From Trichobilharzia regenti (taxonomy: Eukaryota > Platyhelminthes > Trematoda > Strigeidida > Schistosomatidae), in the NCBI GenBank assembly GCA_944472135.2, contig OX235263.1, positions 35,765,379-35,829,378 of the forward strand: a DNA stretch of 64,000 bases. Reading direction: 5' to 3'. Of this stretch, positions 51,646-62,669 are shown one piece after another; within the stretch, counting starts at the first letter, position 1, and each line of letters begins with the position of its first letter. The notes under the pieces were generated by a model. The model was given only the letters and a program-made list of their open reading frames with translations. It searched no databases and was not told where the DNA came from. The position numbers were made by a program, and so were the translations under genes.

Positions 51646-51980
51646 TGTCAATGTAGTTGAAGATTGAACGATCAATTCATGGTTGTTTGCTCAAAACCAA
51701 CCTCCCCAATTTTCGCGGAGGTATCAATACGACAGTCATCGTCTCACCGGTCGCTGTTCAGAAAGACGTCAGGCCAAAACAGTCAGAAGTAATGTTGTGA
51801 TTCATTAATGTAACATTTTTTCACAGACCTTAGTTGTACATTGGCTATATGTTGGTGTTACAGTAAAGAATTCTCGAGTGGCCAATCGGTGTTTTGGTTT
51901 TTTCGTCCGTTATAACTAAGCGTTTCTGAGAAACTTCAAGCGACAGCGTGAGCCCGAGCGTAGCAAGAGCTGGGCATTAA
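51646..51980 (+). repeat. BEL/Pao-type 5' LTR
   Basis: Starts TGTCAATGTAG and ends near 'gagctgggcattaac'; two further copies lie in minus orientation (46004-46352, 55800-56160). Gag begins about 150 bp downstream, so this is the 5' LTR. 'tggctgatattttctg' just after it (about 51995) is where a primer-binding site is expected; the tRNA is not assigned. Confidence 0.7.
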
Positions 51981-52127
51981 CGGTTTACGAGACGTGGCTG
52001 ATATTTTCTGACGGTGAAAAAGTTGGTGAAAGTTTGGATAGTCACCGTTCATCTTTCCTGGTGCCGGTCAAGTCCTCTTCGAACGAGCAATATCTGGAAC
52101 GTTTTTGGAATTGGGTCAAGTTCAACA

Positions 52128-53282
52128 ATGCCTGGGTCAAAGAAGGGACAGAGTGTCTTGGATGCAAACAGGAAAGTAAGTCATGGTGACTTGTCTGTTA
52201 CTTGTGACGATTTGTCTGATGTTAAACATGACATGGTTGATGTTACTGTTTCGCCGTTCAGGGATAATAGGAACATCAAACTCCCTAAACTTGAACCACG
52301 ATGTTGTGATGGAAACCCGGCTGATTATTTACAATTTGTAAAGGAGTTGGAGATCATGCTGAGTGGTATTTTATTAAATGATGAAATGAAGTTAATGAAT
52401 TTGATGAGGTATTGCACTGGAGATGCTACAAGAGCTATACAGTGTTGTAAGTTTATGAAGCCAAAAGAGGGCTACTACGAGGCTATGAGCATATTACGTC
52501 AAGGGTTTGGAAGACCTCCAATGATTGTAAAGAACGTATTCGAAGCTGACAAATGTAACGTCAGCCAACTACAAGATGACTCCAAGGCACTCTCTGAGTT
52601 TATGGATAATCTGTTGACTTACAAGAATGCATTGATTTCGATGAATTGCATGAGTGACCTCAACTCGAATTTTATACTAGAAGTAATAGCGAGACGCCTA
52701 CCTACTCGACTGCAAAGGAAGTGGGTGAAGATAAGCTCCCGTATGAAGGATGAGGGTATCGGGCCAAAATTTGATGATATCCTGAAACTAGTAAAAGATA
52801 GTGCAAATCAATCTATGAGGAAGTTCGCCAGTCTATTGCACCTCACACCTAGAATAGAGCAGTCTGAGAGCAAAATGCAATCATTGATGACGAAAGGGTC
52901 TCAGAGAGGTGGATATCGAGAAGGCTCTATGATGTCTAGTAATGCATATAGACCTAGTGAGTGTAACAGGTCTCGTAGTACATCCTCAACAGATAAGTTA
53001 CAAGATGTAGGACAAACACGGTTGTGTTTTACACGTTTGCAAGAGGTGCATACAGAGGTGAACTGTGAACCAGTGAGCAAGTTCAGTGATAAGCTAAATA
53101 TGAAATCAAGTTCTGACTCCGAATTGTGCGACGATAACGGTGCGGTCAAGAAGTCTGTAGTTGCAACTGGTAAGCCTTTGTTGGATAGAGTGTCACAGAA
53201 TAGAGTTATAGTCTCAGAGTGCAGTTCTGACTCCACAAGTTTACAAAGTATTACTATTCAGAGTGGAGCCATGAAACAGTGA
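52128..53282 (+). CDS. BEL/Pao gag-like protein, partial/decayed
   Basis: The first ATG (52128) opens a frame of about 384 codons; the frame is open upstream to 52014. It has NIKLPKLEPRCCDGNPADYL, a helical capsid-like part (QFVKELEIMLSGILLNDEMK, IQCCKFMKPKEGYYEAMSIL, GFGRPPMIVKNVFEADKCNV, FILEVIARRLPTRLQRKWVK) as in the BEL/Pao gag domain, then a charged Ser-rich tail. The expected zinc knuckles are missing: the region NRSRSTSSTDKLQDVGQTRL appears to replace them. It follows an LTR, but no protease, RT or integrase follows, so the element is incomplete. Confidence 0.75.
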   Translation: MPGSKKGQSVLDANRKVSHGDLSVTCDDLSDVKHDMVDVTVSPFRDNRNIKLPKLEPRCCDGNPADYLQFVKELEIMLSGILLNDEMKLMNLMRYCTGDATRAIQCCKFMKPKEGYYEAMSILRQGFGRPPMIVKNVFEADKCNVSQLQDDSKALSEFMDNLLTYKNALISMNCMSDLNSNFILEVIARRLPTRLQRKWVKISSRMKDEGIGPKFDDILKLVKDSANQSMRKFASLLHLTPRIEQSESKMQSLMTKGSQRGGYREGSMMSSNAYRPSECNRSRSTSSTDKLQDVGQTRLCFTRLQEVHTEVNCEPVSKFSDKLNMKSSSDSELCDDNGAVKKSVVATGKPLLDRVSQNRVIVSECSSDSTSLQSITIQSGAMKQ

Positions 53283-53289
53283 TGGATTT

Positions 53290-53466
53290 GTGAGGAGGAA
53301 GCCAAAATTGTCTACTTCTGTTATTAAAGAGTTTGAAAATGATGAAATTGACGGTAAAGTGAATATTCGTAATAATGATCATGAGAGTGCCGATTTGTCT
53401 TTAGTTGACCATGATGAAATGGGGGGAATGTCTACTACTGCTATCTTGAAAAAAGAAGAACAGAAA
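53290..53466 (+). pseudogene. BEL/Pao post-gag fragment
   Basis: VIKEFENDEIDGKVNIRNND, VDHDEMGGMSTTAIL, homologous to 49170-49330. It ends abruptly at the inverted dispersed unit beginning 'aagtctataaacaagtactt' (53467). Confidence 0.55.
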
Positions 53467-53640
53467 AAGTCTATAAACAAGTACTTAAGACAAAATTATG
53501 GAGTACTTTTTATCGTTTTTGGTCGTCCTCTTCGATCTGGTACACGATCGAACTATTTGCGCCTTCGAGTTGCCCACCAATGGCCACCAATTCCAAAAAC
53601 GAAACTTTATTGTTCACCTCCACTGACAGAACCCTTCCAA
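53467..53640 (-). repeat. Dispersed unit, inverted copy
   Basis: Reverse complement of 50703-50850. The words 'aagtctataaacaag' occur both immediately before the LTR (51631-51645) and here, so the LTR-gag block is bracketed by the same 15 bp. Confidence 0.6.
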
Positions 53641-55245
53641 TGAATGGTGAAATGTAGATAATCAAGGAAGTTCTTCCACTCAATCGAACCCTAGACTGTT
53701 CTCCGTCAATGGTGAGGTTGCCTAACTGTCCAGATTGAAACACATGACGATCAGTATAATTTTCAGGGGACAAGAGCTGGGCAGATTCGTTGTGGTGTTA
53801 TTATCAACTTGTACACTCCCTCCTTATCGTCGTGCATAAGTACATCTTTCAGCATCCATAGGTATTATTTTCTCCATTCGCCTGATGGGGCGGTGTTAAG
53901 AGCAGCCTGAGTACTAGGCCAGTTGCACCAGACCAAAAAGTGGGCAGGTGGGCTAGCGCGGGATTGATAGCCACATAGCAATCATGAGCTCTATTTCTAG
54001 TTGAAACCAACTGGAAGTGAGGTCGAATCTGTACCAGTAGCGTAGGGGCACAGGGGCAGTTCCAGCTCATATTTATTTTAGCTTTTAAGCATACGGTAGT
54101 CTGGTTGCTGCATTATTTGGCTGTTTCTCTGCACTCTCGGTTCTGTATGTAACGGAACAACTCCATTTAGAGCTGTATCATATTCTCCCTTCACTTATTA
54201 GGGTAGAGTTAACCCTTGGCTGGCCACAGCGTCTGAATGGGATCAAATAATGAGTCAGACATTTGAGGGGCCAAAGCTCAGGTTAAGTTGGGTACGTTGC
54301 CTATAAGAGTCATGCGAACAATTTCTACCCGAAATCAAAATAAAATGACGTCAAGTCCGTTCAAGTAATCTGACTAACTGGCTTAATAATAATTTTTGGC
54401 TACCGAAAAATCCCATCTATATTTTACAGATATTTTCTATCATTCAATTTGTTTAAGCCGCATAAAATATGACATCTAACCACGTTTTGTACTCCAGCGA
54501 CTATTTAAAGTATGTACATCTTGCTGATTCGAAAGTTTCTTATTATGGTGAGAAAAACATGACCGTGGGTTGGGGAGTGTTGCAATGCAAGAGATAGCTG
54601 TTTGTGGGTTGTGCCGTTGGTTCGCAGAATGGATTTCTGAATTTTTTCTAGTTGCCACATAACCAAATCACATGCGTTTATAGAAGACAGGACAGAGACA
54701 TCACAATTTCTTGGATTGAGCTTCAACTCCGGCAGAAGTGTCTCAAATGGTCTACTGTCACTGAAGATCCTTGATGAAGCAAAAATATCATGAAATAAAC
54801 AGTCCTGAAAGTTTTGTACAGAATGAGGCTACTATTATTACATTGGAACCCTGAAAAAGGGTGCGAAGTGAAAGCTATATAGATATCTTTGGGCAAGTGG
54901 AAGAGTCCAGAAATAATTGGCCGTCCAAGGACACTCAGAAGCCGACAGAAGAGAGGAAGGTTGTAAAAAAGAAGATAAACTGATGGAGGGGCGGATAATG
55001 AAAGAAGCAACAGAATTTAGCGTAAGATGTGCTGAATAAGGAATGAAAAGTTTTGGGAAAGACGAAAAACACTCCTATACAACATTGGCAGATAAAGAAA
55101 GACAAACTGTAGGTAAGAGAAGCATCGTAACATTCTGTAACACAAAAAGATCACTTTTCGAGAAGAGACGAATGCATACGACATCAGAGAATGATGGTGG
55201 AGAAATCTAGTTACTATGTAGGCTGAAAAGGGTGAACGCTGAGCT
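53641..55245. other. No gene recognised
   Basis: Short frames only. The part around 53840-54080 is more GC-rich and may be LTR-element debris; 54500-55000 has no recognised motif. Confidence 0.35.
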
Positions 55246-55249
55246 GATC

Positions 55250-55690
55250 AATTCAGAGGGTTCTTAGTCGATTACCGCCAGCAATTCTCACGGAGCTACC
55301 AACGATCATCAGTTCTTTGATCAAAGCAGAATTGTCGCGGGAAGTCTGGGATGAGTTTCCCTGTTCGGACTCGCAATGAAGCGCATACAAAGTCAAGACC
55401 GCAACACATTTTCGCAATGAAACTTTGAAATATTTGTGACATGTTGTGGACCCCGAATCGATTGCGTGGAAATTCAAGCGTTTCGGAAGGCGTGATATAA
55501 GCCGTCCTCGGAATGTCGTCTGGTGCCCTCCGGATTCGCTTATGTGCTTTAACCGAGCCTATTTTTGAGAAACTAGTTGCACAATTCACTGTCGTTGTCA
55601 AGTCGCATATGTGCCTCAACGGATAGCAACCAGGGATCGTTTTGGCGTTGACTCGCCGGTAATCACCGATGATTCACGAATCGCCGCTAT
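55250..55690 (-). pseudogene. Ty3/Gypsy RT relic
   Basis: Minus-strand frames read 'GDYRRVNAKTIPGCYPL' (about 55690-55620), then RHICDLTTTVNCATSFSKIG and SVKAHKRIRRAPDDIPRTAY, ITPSETLEFPRNRFGVHNMS, QIFQSFIAKMCCGLDFV. These align with the Gypsy RT signature (DRYPLPHI, FSKIDL.KAY, P.DIPKTA.ITPFGLFEF, PFGL.NA, QTFQRF). The YxDD motif is lost and stops intervene. Confidence 0.65.
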
Positions 55691-55799
55691 TTTTTCCGGC
55701 ATCATATATAGTGGGCATGTCCATAGGCTATTCGATAACCAAATGAGCTCACACGATGTATGCATTATGTTACTATCAATGTAATTGTCAGCCAACTCT

Positions 55800-56160
55800 C
55801 AGTAACTGTGAATGCCCAAGTCTTACTACGCTGGACCTCACGCTGTCCCTCGAAGACTTTCAGGAACACTTTGTATTAACCAACGCGAAAACCAGAACAC
55901 AGATTGGCCACTCAAGAGTCCTTTATTCTTACGCCAATATGTAAGCAACAATAAGGTTGCTACACAAGGTCTAAGAATAAATGTTATAACAAGAAATCAC
56001 GATAATACTTCTGATGGTTTTCTGTCATTCACTGAACAGCGAACGATGAGACGATGACTGCTGGATTGACGACTCCCGCGAAAAATATGGAGGAGTTGGG
56101 TTTGAGCAAACAACCATGAATTGGTCGTTCAATCTTCAACTACATTGACAGTAATAATAA
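55800..56160 (-). repeat. BEL/Pao-type LTR, minus orientation
   Basis: Reverse complement of the 51646-51980 LTR, diverged ('gggtttgagcaaacaaccat', 'ttcaatcttcaactacattgaca'). No gag of the matching orientation adjoins it. Confidence 0.65.
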
Positions 56161-56459
56161 GGTAACTTTGAGAGAAGTGCCAGAAGTTTGTAATTTAGTG
56201 CACGATTTCGCCGGTGAATATTTTAATGGTGGTCATAACTTTAAGAAGGCTGGGCACTACTTAACCATGATTCCAAGTCAATTCTACGGGTTATCGTTCC
56301 ACAGGCCCACATAAGGAATTAAAATTAACGAAAACAGTGATAAAACAACAAAATGGCGTACTGGTCAGATGTCTTTACGTATGTGATCACGATGATGTTT
56401 AAGTAATTCAGATGCAGAAAGTATTATTGTTCAATCCAGGTAAGTCTGGGACGTTGGAA

Positions 56460-56660
56460 ACCTAGCATGTGTCCATACATGTATGGTGACCTTATCTCAA
56501 ACACGAACACAGATCCCGGGGTAACGTACTCAGATCTTACCTTTACCGAACATGCAAATAAAGCGGTATCTGATTGTAAACGTCTAACCGGGTTTGTTAA
56601 TTCCGTTCCTACCTGTTCATTCTCAATCTTTCCTCTGTTCAACATTATACTACTTGCCAT
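56460..56660 (+). pseudogene. CR1-like RT scrap
   Basis: Frame 56467-56670: TDPGVTYSDLTFTEHANKAV, compare LGLRYSSDLTFSEQVA of the 46.8-kb CR1 copy. About 65 codons, just outside the left edge of the palindrome. Confidence 0.6.
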
Positions 56661-57493
56661 TAATAAGTAGTATGATTTTTATATGTTAATTTATAGCAAT
56701 GACATTTGCTTACAAGTGCAGTTAAATCACTTGTTCTATTATCATTCTATTAATGTATAGTTCTTATTTCTCTTCTCCTTAAACATTATTTGCTGCATTT
56801 ACCCTATAGTGTATGCTTCACTATTGAAAGTTGTTTGTTCATATTTGTTTATTCTTTGCTTGGCATTCGCGGGCCGTTTGAACCGACGCGTGGATCGACC
56901 TTGACACAGCATTGCTGTTTTTACTTATTGACTGCACAGTGGTTGTGCATTTGACGGCATTTAGCCACAGACACCTCATATTTTGAGGTTTGTATATTAT
57001 ATATCTAATTTTACGTAATAAAGTACCGCATTCCAGAATATCCTGTATTTTGGACTTTACGCGTCACTCTACGTGTGGTTAAATCCATAGTTTGGATTAT
57101 CGTTTCGGATTTCTTTCGGGAGAAATTCACAGGCTTTGTGCTACGCAACTTTAACACTCCAGAAGCCAGATTAGCTACATATGGGGTATATATATTCGCC
57201 CCAAACTTAAATACTGTGCCCACTTATACAGTAGCTTTAAATCAGCGGACAGACGAAAAGTTGAAATTCTCCGAAGATTCCTCACGAAACACATATTAGG
57301 CTTTGATTAGCAAAAAGAATACCTTGACAGATGTATTCGACTGGACTTTATTTGCACTCTGTATCGCGGTACGTTCATCGTTCGCGTTACATTTTTGCGT
57401 GATTCATTACATAAAATTTATCTTGTTGCAATACTCGCACAAGTACTATACTACTTCCATACCTGTAACCATTAACTCCCATTTCTAATAGTT

Positions 57494-58652
57494 ATGGTTA
57501 ATCAAAGTAAAAAGCAACGAACCCAATCTCCCATAAAACTGGTGAATAATTTAACGTCCCTGATTGCTACATCAAGCAACACACCCCCTACAAACGGTTA
57601 TAGTGAGTCACATAACCCACTTGTATGCCGTAAGCGTCGAGCTGGAACTGAGGATAAAACTGTACTGACAGCTAGCATAAGCACTACTCCTAAAAACTCA
57701 GTACCCTCTGCTCATACAGAACCCCTCCCTTCACCTTATGTGCTTATCGAAAAACTCCAGCCATCAAGCTCTTTTTCAGTACTATCTTCAGAAACAGAAC
57801 TTCTAAAGTTGTCTATAGGAAAACTTAAGGCTGAGTTAAGGGAAATAAAAAACAATAAGTCTGTAAATGCTGGAAATATTGAAACCAATCCAAATTATCA
57901 GATCAGATCAGTGATATCAGATCACGTGTCTGTGAACTGACACCTCTAACTATCCTCATGAAAACTGTAAACCTTAAAAAGCTCGACACAGAGTCGGTAA
58001 CTAAGGTAGACAACCTCATTAACTTTGTTACCACAGAAGTAACAAAATGACTCGACGCAAAACTGAGTGCTATTGTCTACAACGTTCCGGACAATGAGGC
58101 ACTAAAAAAGGTACAGCGCATCTTACTTAGTGAGGCGAAAAAGCCTAACTCCAGGACTAAGTGCTATAGGCTGAAGAAAAGTCAAGATGAAAAGTGTTGT
58201 CCTATTCGTTTTCAGTTCGAAACACCGGCAGAGACCAGAAAATTCATCCACTCCCAACACACCCTATCGCAAGCCAGAAACTACAAACATATAAAGGTCG
58301 GGGTGGACAAAACAGTCATAGAAAGGCGCGCATACAATTATCTCGCTAAGCCTAATTGTGAAATAAGTAATAGGACATTCCAAGCAGCCATTATTCCCAA
58401 CCCTGTGAAAGATACAGTAGACCCCACCACATCACCCCTCTCAAAACACACAGAATTATCCCATCAGAGTGCAACACCAGCCGAAAGGCCACTAGACTGT
58501 AACCAAGTAAATAATAAAACTATACCACCTATCACCGCAGAATCTAACATGCCACTAAATAACCCCAGAAAAAAGTCAAAACCCCCCGAAATTCGACATT
58601 TTCCTCTCCTAGCCATAACTCCACTGGTAAAGATAGGGAAAATATGCCCCTA
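57494..58652 (+). pseudogene. CR1-like ORF1 (RNA-binding protein), left copy
   Basis: 57494-57940 encodes a basic Ser/Thr-rich N-terminus (MVNQSKKQRTQSPIKLVNN). After a frame change at about 57915, the protein continues through a TGA (58048) and then AIVYNVPDNEALKKVQRILL, YRLKKSQDEKCCPIRFQFE, YKHIKVGVDKTVIERRAYNY, which resembles the RNA-binding part of CR1/L2 ORF1 proteins; a Pro/Asn-rich tail ends at 58652. Frame change and TGA are both shared with the right arm. Confidence 0.7.
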
Positions 58653-58969
58653 AATCATGCCAACCAAAACAGTGGCAGTTCAAATAAGCCCACACTCCCC
58701 ACGGCTAATAGTGTTAGCACTCACAACGTGCGAAATCGCACCATGGCACACACTAAAATCCAATGTCACAACAATGTCACCCTCAATAGCACAAGTGGTA
58801 ATAGTCAGAACCCGGCTACCAACAACTCAGGGTCTTCAGAGTATGGCACACAAACAAATTTTGACCGGATATATGGTACAAGTCTGCTGGGAACTAACCC
58901 ACAATGCAGTACACACGAAACCCACACAAGGACACAACCTGCATCAAACAATAGGTGGAATTATAAACC

Positions 58970-59917
58970 ATGGTCGCCACAAGGATCCAATCATTTTTTA
59001 TCCCCCGCGTCCCTGTCAGCGTTGAAAAAACAGCTGGTAGGGATGTTAAAACTCCTAAACCACTAGTGCTGGCTCCCTCCTTACATGAAAACAGGAACGG
59101 TCTAGTCCACCCGTATCCATTAGGCACACTTGACACCTGCACAAGTATAGGTCAAATAAAGAACCCTACCCACTTCTCTAGCCTAACTAAAAATAAAAAT
59201 CCCTCAGTCTATAGCAAATCCAGTACTCCAACTCCTAATTCTTCACCGAAAACAGCACACACCAACTCGATAGACATAGGTGAGCATGATGCTGAAACTC
59301 TTCTTAGCATAAGATCGTCATGTCAAGCAGAACTACTGGGTGCTGAACCACATTCGGGACTGACTAACGAACTTAAATACTTCAAATGCTATTTCAACTC
59401 TCATCTTTACCTGATCCTCATAAATGCTAGATCTGTTCTAAATAAATTGCCGATGCTCAGAGCACTCACAGTAATATACAAACCCCCTGTAATTGTCATC
59501 ACTGAATCTTGGTGTCATTCGAACATCCTGGATGAAGAAATAAGCTTAGATAACTACACACACTTTCGGTGTGACAGGGAAGGTGGTAAGGGAGGGGGTT
59601 GTCTCATGTACTTCCTGAATGCACTTACTGTATCACAGCTAGAAAGTAGTGCACTTAACATGCCTGAGACTCTATGGGTTAATGTACACTTAAATAACAT
59701 AACAGCATTAATTGGATGCACCTACAGAGCACCTGGCATCTTTAGTAATTACGAGACCCAACTTACTGATACTCTGGAGCAATTATCCGACTTACAATAC
59801 GATCATAAGATCCTGTGTGGGGACTTTGACTTACCTGAAATCAACTGGGATATACTCACAGGCCCAACTGGATTTGATAAGTTCTTAGACACACTGGATA
59901 TACTTGGCAGGAAATAA
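58970..59917 (+). pseudogene. CR1-like ORF2 endonuclease, left copy
   Basis: The endonuclease (EEP) begins near LILINARSVLNKLPMLRAL (N motif), then ITESWCHSNILDEE (E motif), GCTYRAPGI, LCGDFDLPEINWD (GDFN has become GDFD). The frame stops at a TAA after LGRK, beyond which the same frame reads TVTSHTRGNNVLDLIFC, so the stop is a nonsense change in an otherwise continuing protein. The arm ends before the SDH motif. Confidence 0.8.
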
Positions 59918-60019
59918 ACTGTCACTAGTCACACAAGAGGTAATAACGTACTAGACTTAATCTTCTGCCACAATATAAGTCCCCTTACAACCCTAGTAGG
60001 TTCTGAGTTTCCAAGGAGT

Positions 60020-60147
60020 TTCTACTTATAATAAATGGACAGTATTCTAGTAGTGGTCTGACACATGTTTTGTACAGAATTAGCTTGGCTTCATTGTCGT
60101 GCTACTCAGCGGAATTGACAGTGCACCCATCACTGTTTTGTGGTCGC
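60020..60147. other. Palindrome spacer: RT scrap plus SDH end of endonuclease
   Basis: 60023-60101 nearly matches 47314-47395 (on minus: EAKLILYKTCVRPLLEYCPF, the CR1 RT C-terminal region). 60102-60147 continues the right-arm endonuclease on minus with SDHKTVMGALSIPLS, the SDH catalytic motif. The minus-strand copy is thus an element that goes from the endonuclease end straight to the RT end, deleting most of the RT. Confidence 0.75.
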
Positions 60148-60247
60148 TCCCTGGAAACTCAGAACCTACTAGGGTTGTAAGGGGACTTATATTGTGGCAG
60201 AAGATTAAGTCTAGTACGTTATTACCTCTTGTGTGACTAGTGACAGT

Positions 60248-61099
60248 TTATTTCCTGCCAAGTATATCCAGTGTGTCTAAGAACTTATCAAATCCAGTTG
60301 GGCCTGTGAGTATATCCCAGTTGATTTCAGGTAAGTCAAAGTCCCCACACAGGATCTTATGATCGTATTGTAAGTCGGATAATTGCTCCAGAGTATCAGT
60401 AAGTTGGGTCTCGTAATTACTAAAGATGCCAGGTGCTCTGTAGGTGCATCCAATTAATGCTGTTATGTTATTTAAGTGTACATTAACCCATAGAGTCTCA
60501 GGCATGTTAAGTGCACTACTTTCTAGCTGTGATACAGTAAGTGCATTCAGGAAGTACATGAGACAACCCCCTCCCTTACCATCTTCCCTGTCACACCGAA
60601 AGTGTGTGTAGTTATCTAAGCTTATTTCTTCATCCAGGATGTTCGAATGACACCAAGATTCAGTGATGACAATTACAGGGGGTTTGTATATTACTGTGAG
60701 TGCTCTGAGCATCGGCAATTTATTTAGAACAGATCTAGCATTTATGAGGATCAGGTAAAGATGAGAGTTGAAATAGCATTTGAAGTATTTAAGTTCGTTA
60801 GTCAGTCCCGAATGTGGTTCAGCACCCAGTAGTTCTGCTTGACATGACGATCTTATGCTAAGAAGAGTTTCAGCATCATGCTCACCTATGTCTATCGAGT
60901 TGGTGTGTGCTGTTTTCGGTGAAGAATTAGGAGTTGGAGTACTGGATTTGCTATAGACTGAGGGATTTTTATTTTTAGTTAGGCTAGAGAAGTGGGTAGG
61001 GTTCTTTATTTGACCTATACTTGTGCAGGTGTCAAGTGTGCCTAATGGATACGGGTGGACTAGACCGTTCCTGTTTTCATGTAAGGAGGGAGCCAGCAC
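60248..61099 (-). pseudogene. CR1-like ORF2 endonuclease, right copy
   Basis: INARSVLNKLPM, ITESWCHSN, LCGDFDLPEINWD and the TAA after LGRK as in the left copy. Downstream of the stop the frame continues through TVTSHTRGNNVLDLIF into the spacer's SDH motif, so this is the more complete of the two copies. Confidence 0.8.
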
Positions 61100-61551
61100 T
61101 AGTGGTTTAGGAGTTTTAACATCCCTACCAGCTGTTTTTCAACGCTGACAGGGACGCGGGGGATAAAAAATGATTGGATCCTTGTGGCGACCATGGTTTA
61201 TAATTCCACCTATTGTTTGATGCAGGTTGTGTCCTTGTGTGGGTTTCGTGTGTACTGCATTGTGGGTTAGTTCCCAGCAGACTTGTACCATATATCCGGT
61301 CAAAATTTGTTTGTGTGCCATACTCTGAAGACCCTGAGTTGTTGGTAGCCGGGTTCTGACTATTACCACTTGTGCTATTGAGGGTGACATTGTTGTGACA
61401 TTGGATTTTAGTGTGTGCCATGGTGCGATTTCGCACGTTGTGAGTGCTAACACTATTAGCCGTGGGGAGTGTGGGCTTATTTGAACTGCCACTGTTTTGG
61501 TTGGCATGATTTAGGGGCATATTTTCCCTATCTTTACCAGTGGAGTTATGG

Positions 61552-62669
61552 CTAGGAGAGGAAAATGTCGAATTTCGGGGGTTTTGACTTTTTTCTGGGG
61601 TTATTTAGTGGCATGTTAGATTCTGCGGTGATAGGTGGTATAGTTTTATTATTTACTTGGTTACAGTCTAGTGGCCTTTCGGCTGGTGTTGCACTCTGAT
61701 GGGATAATTCTGTGTGTTTTGAGAGGGGTGATGTGGTGGGGTCTACTGTATCTTTCACAGGGTTGGGAATAATGGCTGCTTGGAATGTCCTATTACTTAT
61801 TTCACAATTAGGCTTAGCGAGATAATTGTATGCGCGCCTTTCTATGACTGTTTTGTCCACCCCGACCTTTATATGTTTGTAGTTTCTGGCTTGCGATAGG
61901 GTGTGTTGGGAGTGGATGAATTTTCTGGTCTCTGCCGGTGTTTCGAACTGAAAACGAATAGGACAACACTTTTCATCTTGACTTTTCTTCAGCCTATAGC
62001 ACTTAGTCCTGGAGTTAGGCTTTTTCGCCTCACTAAGTAAGATGCGCTGTACCTTTTTTAGTGCCTCATTGTCCGGAACGTTGTAGACAATAGCACTCAG
62101 TTTTGCGTCGAGTCATTTTGTTACTTCTGTGGTAACAAAGTTAATGAGGTTGTCTACCTTAGTTACCGACTCTGTGTCGAGCTTTTTAAGGTTTACAGTT
62201 TTCATGAGGATAGTTAGAGGTGTCAGTTCACAGACACGTGATCTGATATCACTGATCTGATCTGATAATTTGGATTGGTTTCAATATTTCCAGCATTTAC
62301 AGACTTATTGTTTTTTATTTCCCTTAACTCAGCCTTAAGTTTTCCTATAGACAACTTTGGAAGTTCTGTTTCTGAAGATAGTACTGAAAAAGAGCTTGAT
62401 GGCTGGAGTTTTTCGATAAGCACATAAGGTGAAGGGAGGGGTTCTGTATGAGCAGAGGGTACTGAGTTTTTAGGAGTAGTGCTTATGCTAGCTGTCAGTA
62501 CAGTTTTATCCTCAGTTCCAGCTCGACGCTTACGGCATACAAGTGGGTTATGTGACTCACTATAACCGTTTGTAGGGGGTGTGTTGCTTGATGTAGCAAT
62601 CAGGGACGTTAAATTATTCACCAGTTTTATGGGAGATTGGGTTCGTTGCTTTTTACTTTGATTAACCAT
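61552..62669 (-). pseudogene. CR1-like ORF1, right copy
   Basis: Same as the left copy including the frame change (about 62250) and the TGA (about 62115). One base fewer in a C run near 61580 ends its last frame differently (FDIFLS instead of continuing), the main difference between the arms here. Confidence 0.7.

Larger units (their letters stand above)
56696..60019 (+). mobile_element. Palindrome left arm: CR1-like 5' half
   Basis: 3.3 kb that is the reverse complement of 60148-63467 with only a few differences seen by eye: one codon in ORF1 (57806-57810, LLK against LPK), a C-run length (about 58583), an A-run length (about 59027), one codon at about 59581 (EGG against EDG), and a few bases at the inner end. 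It contains a 5' region, a decayed ORF1 and the start of ORF2 (endonuclease). It stops at 'gagtttccaagga'. Confidence 0.9.

Noticed and set aside
57075..57299. 74-codon ORF upstream of ORF1 in both palindrome arms
   Set aside because: Conserved only because the arms are copies; lies in the 5' region and matches no domain known to me.
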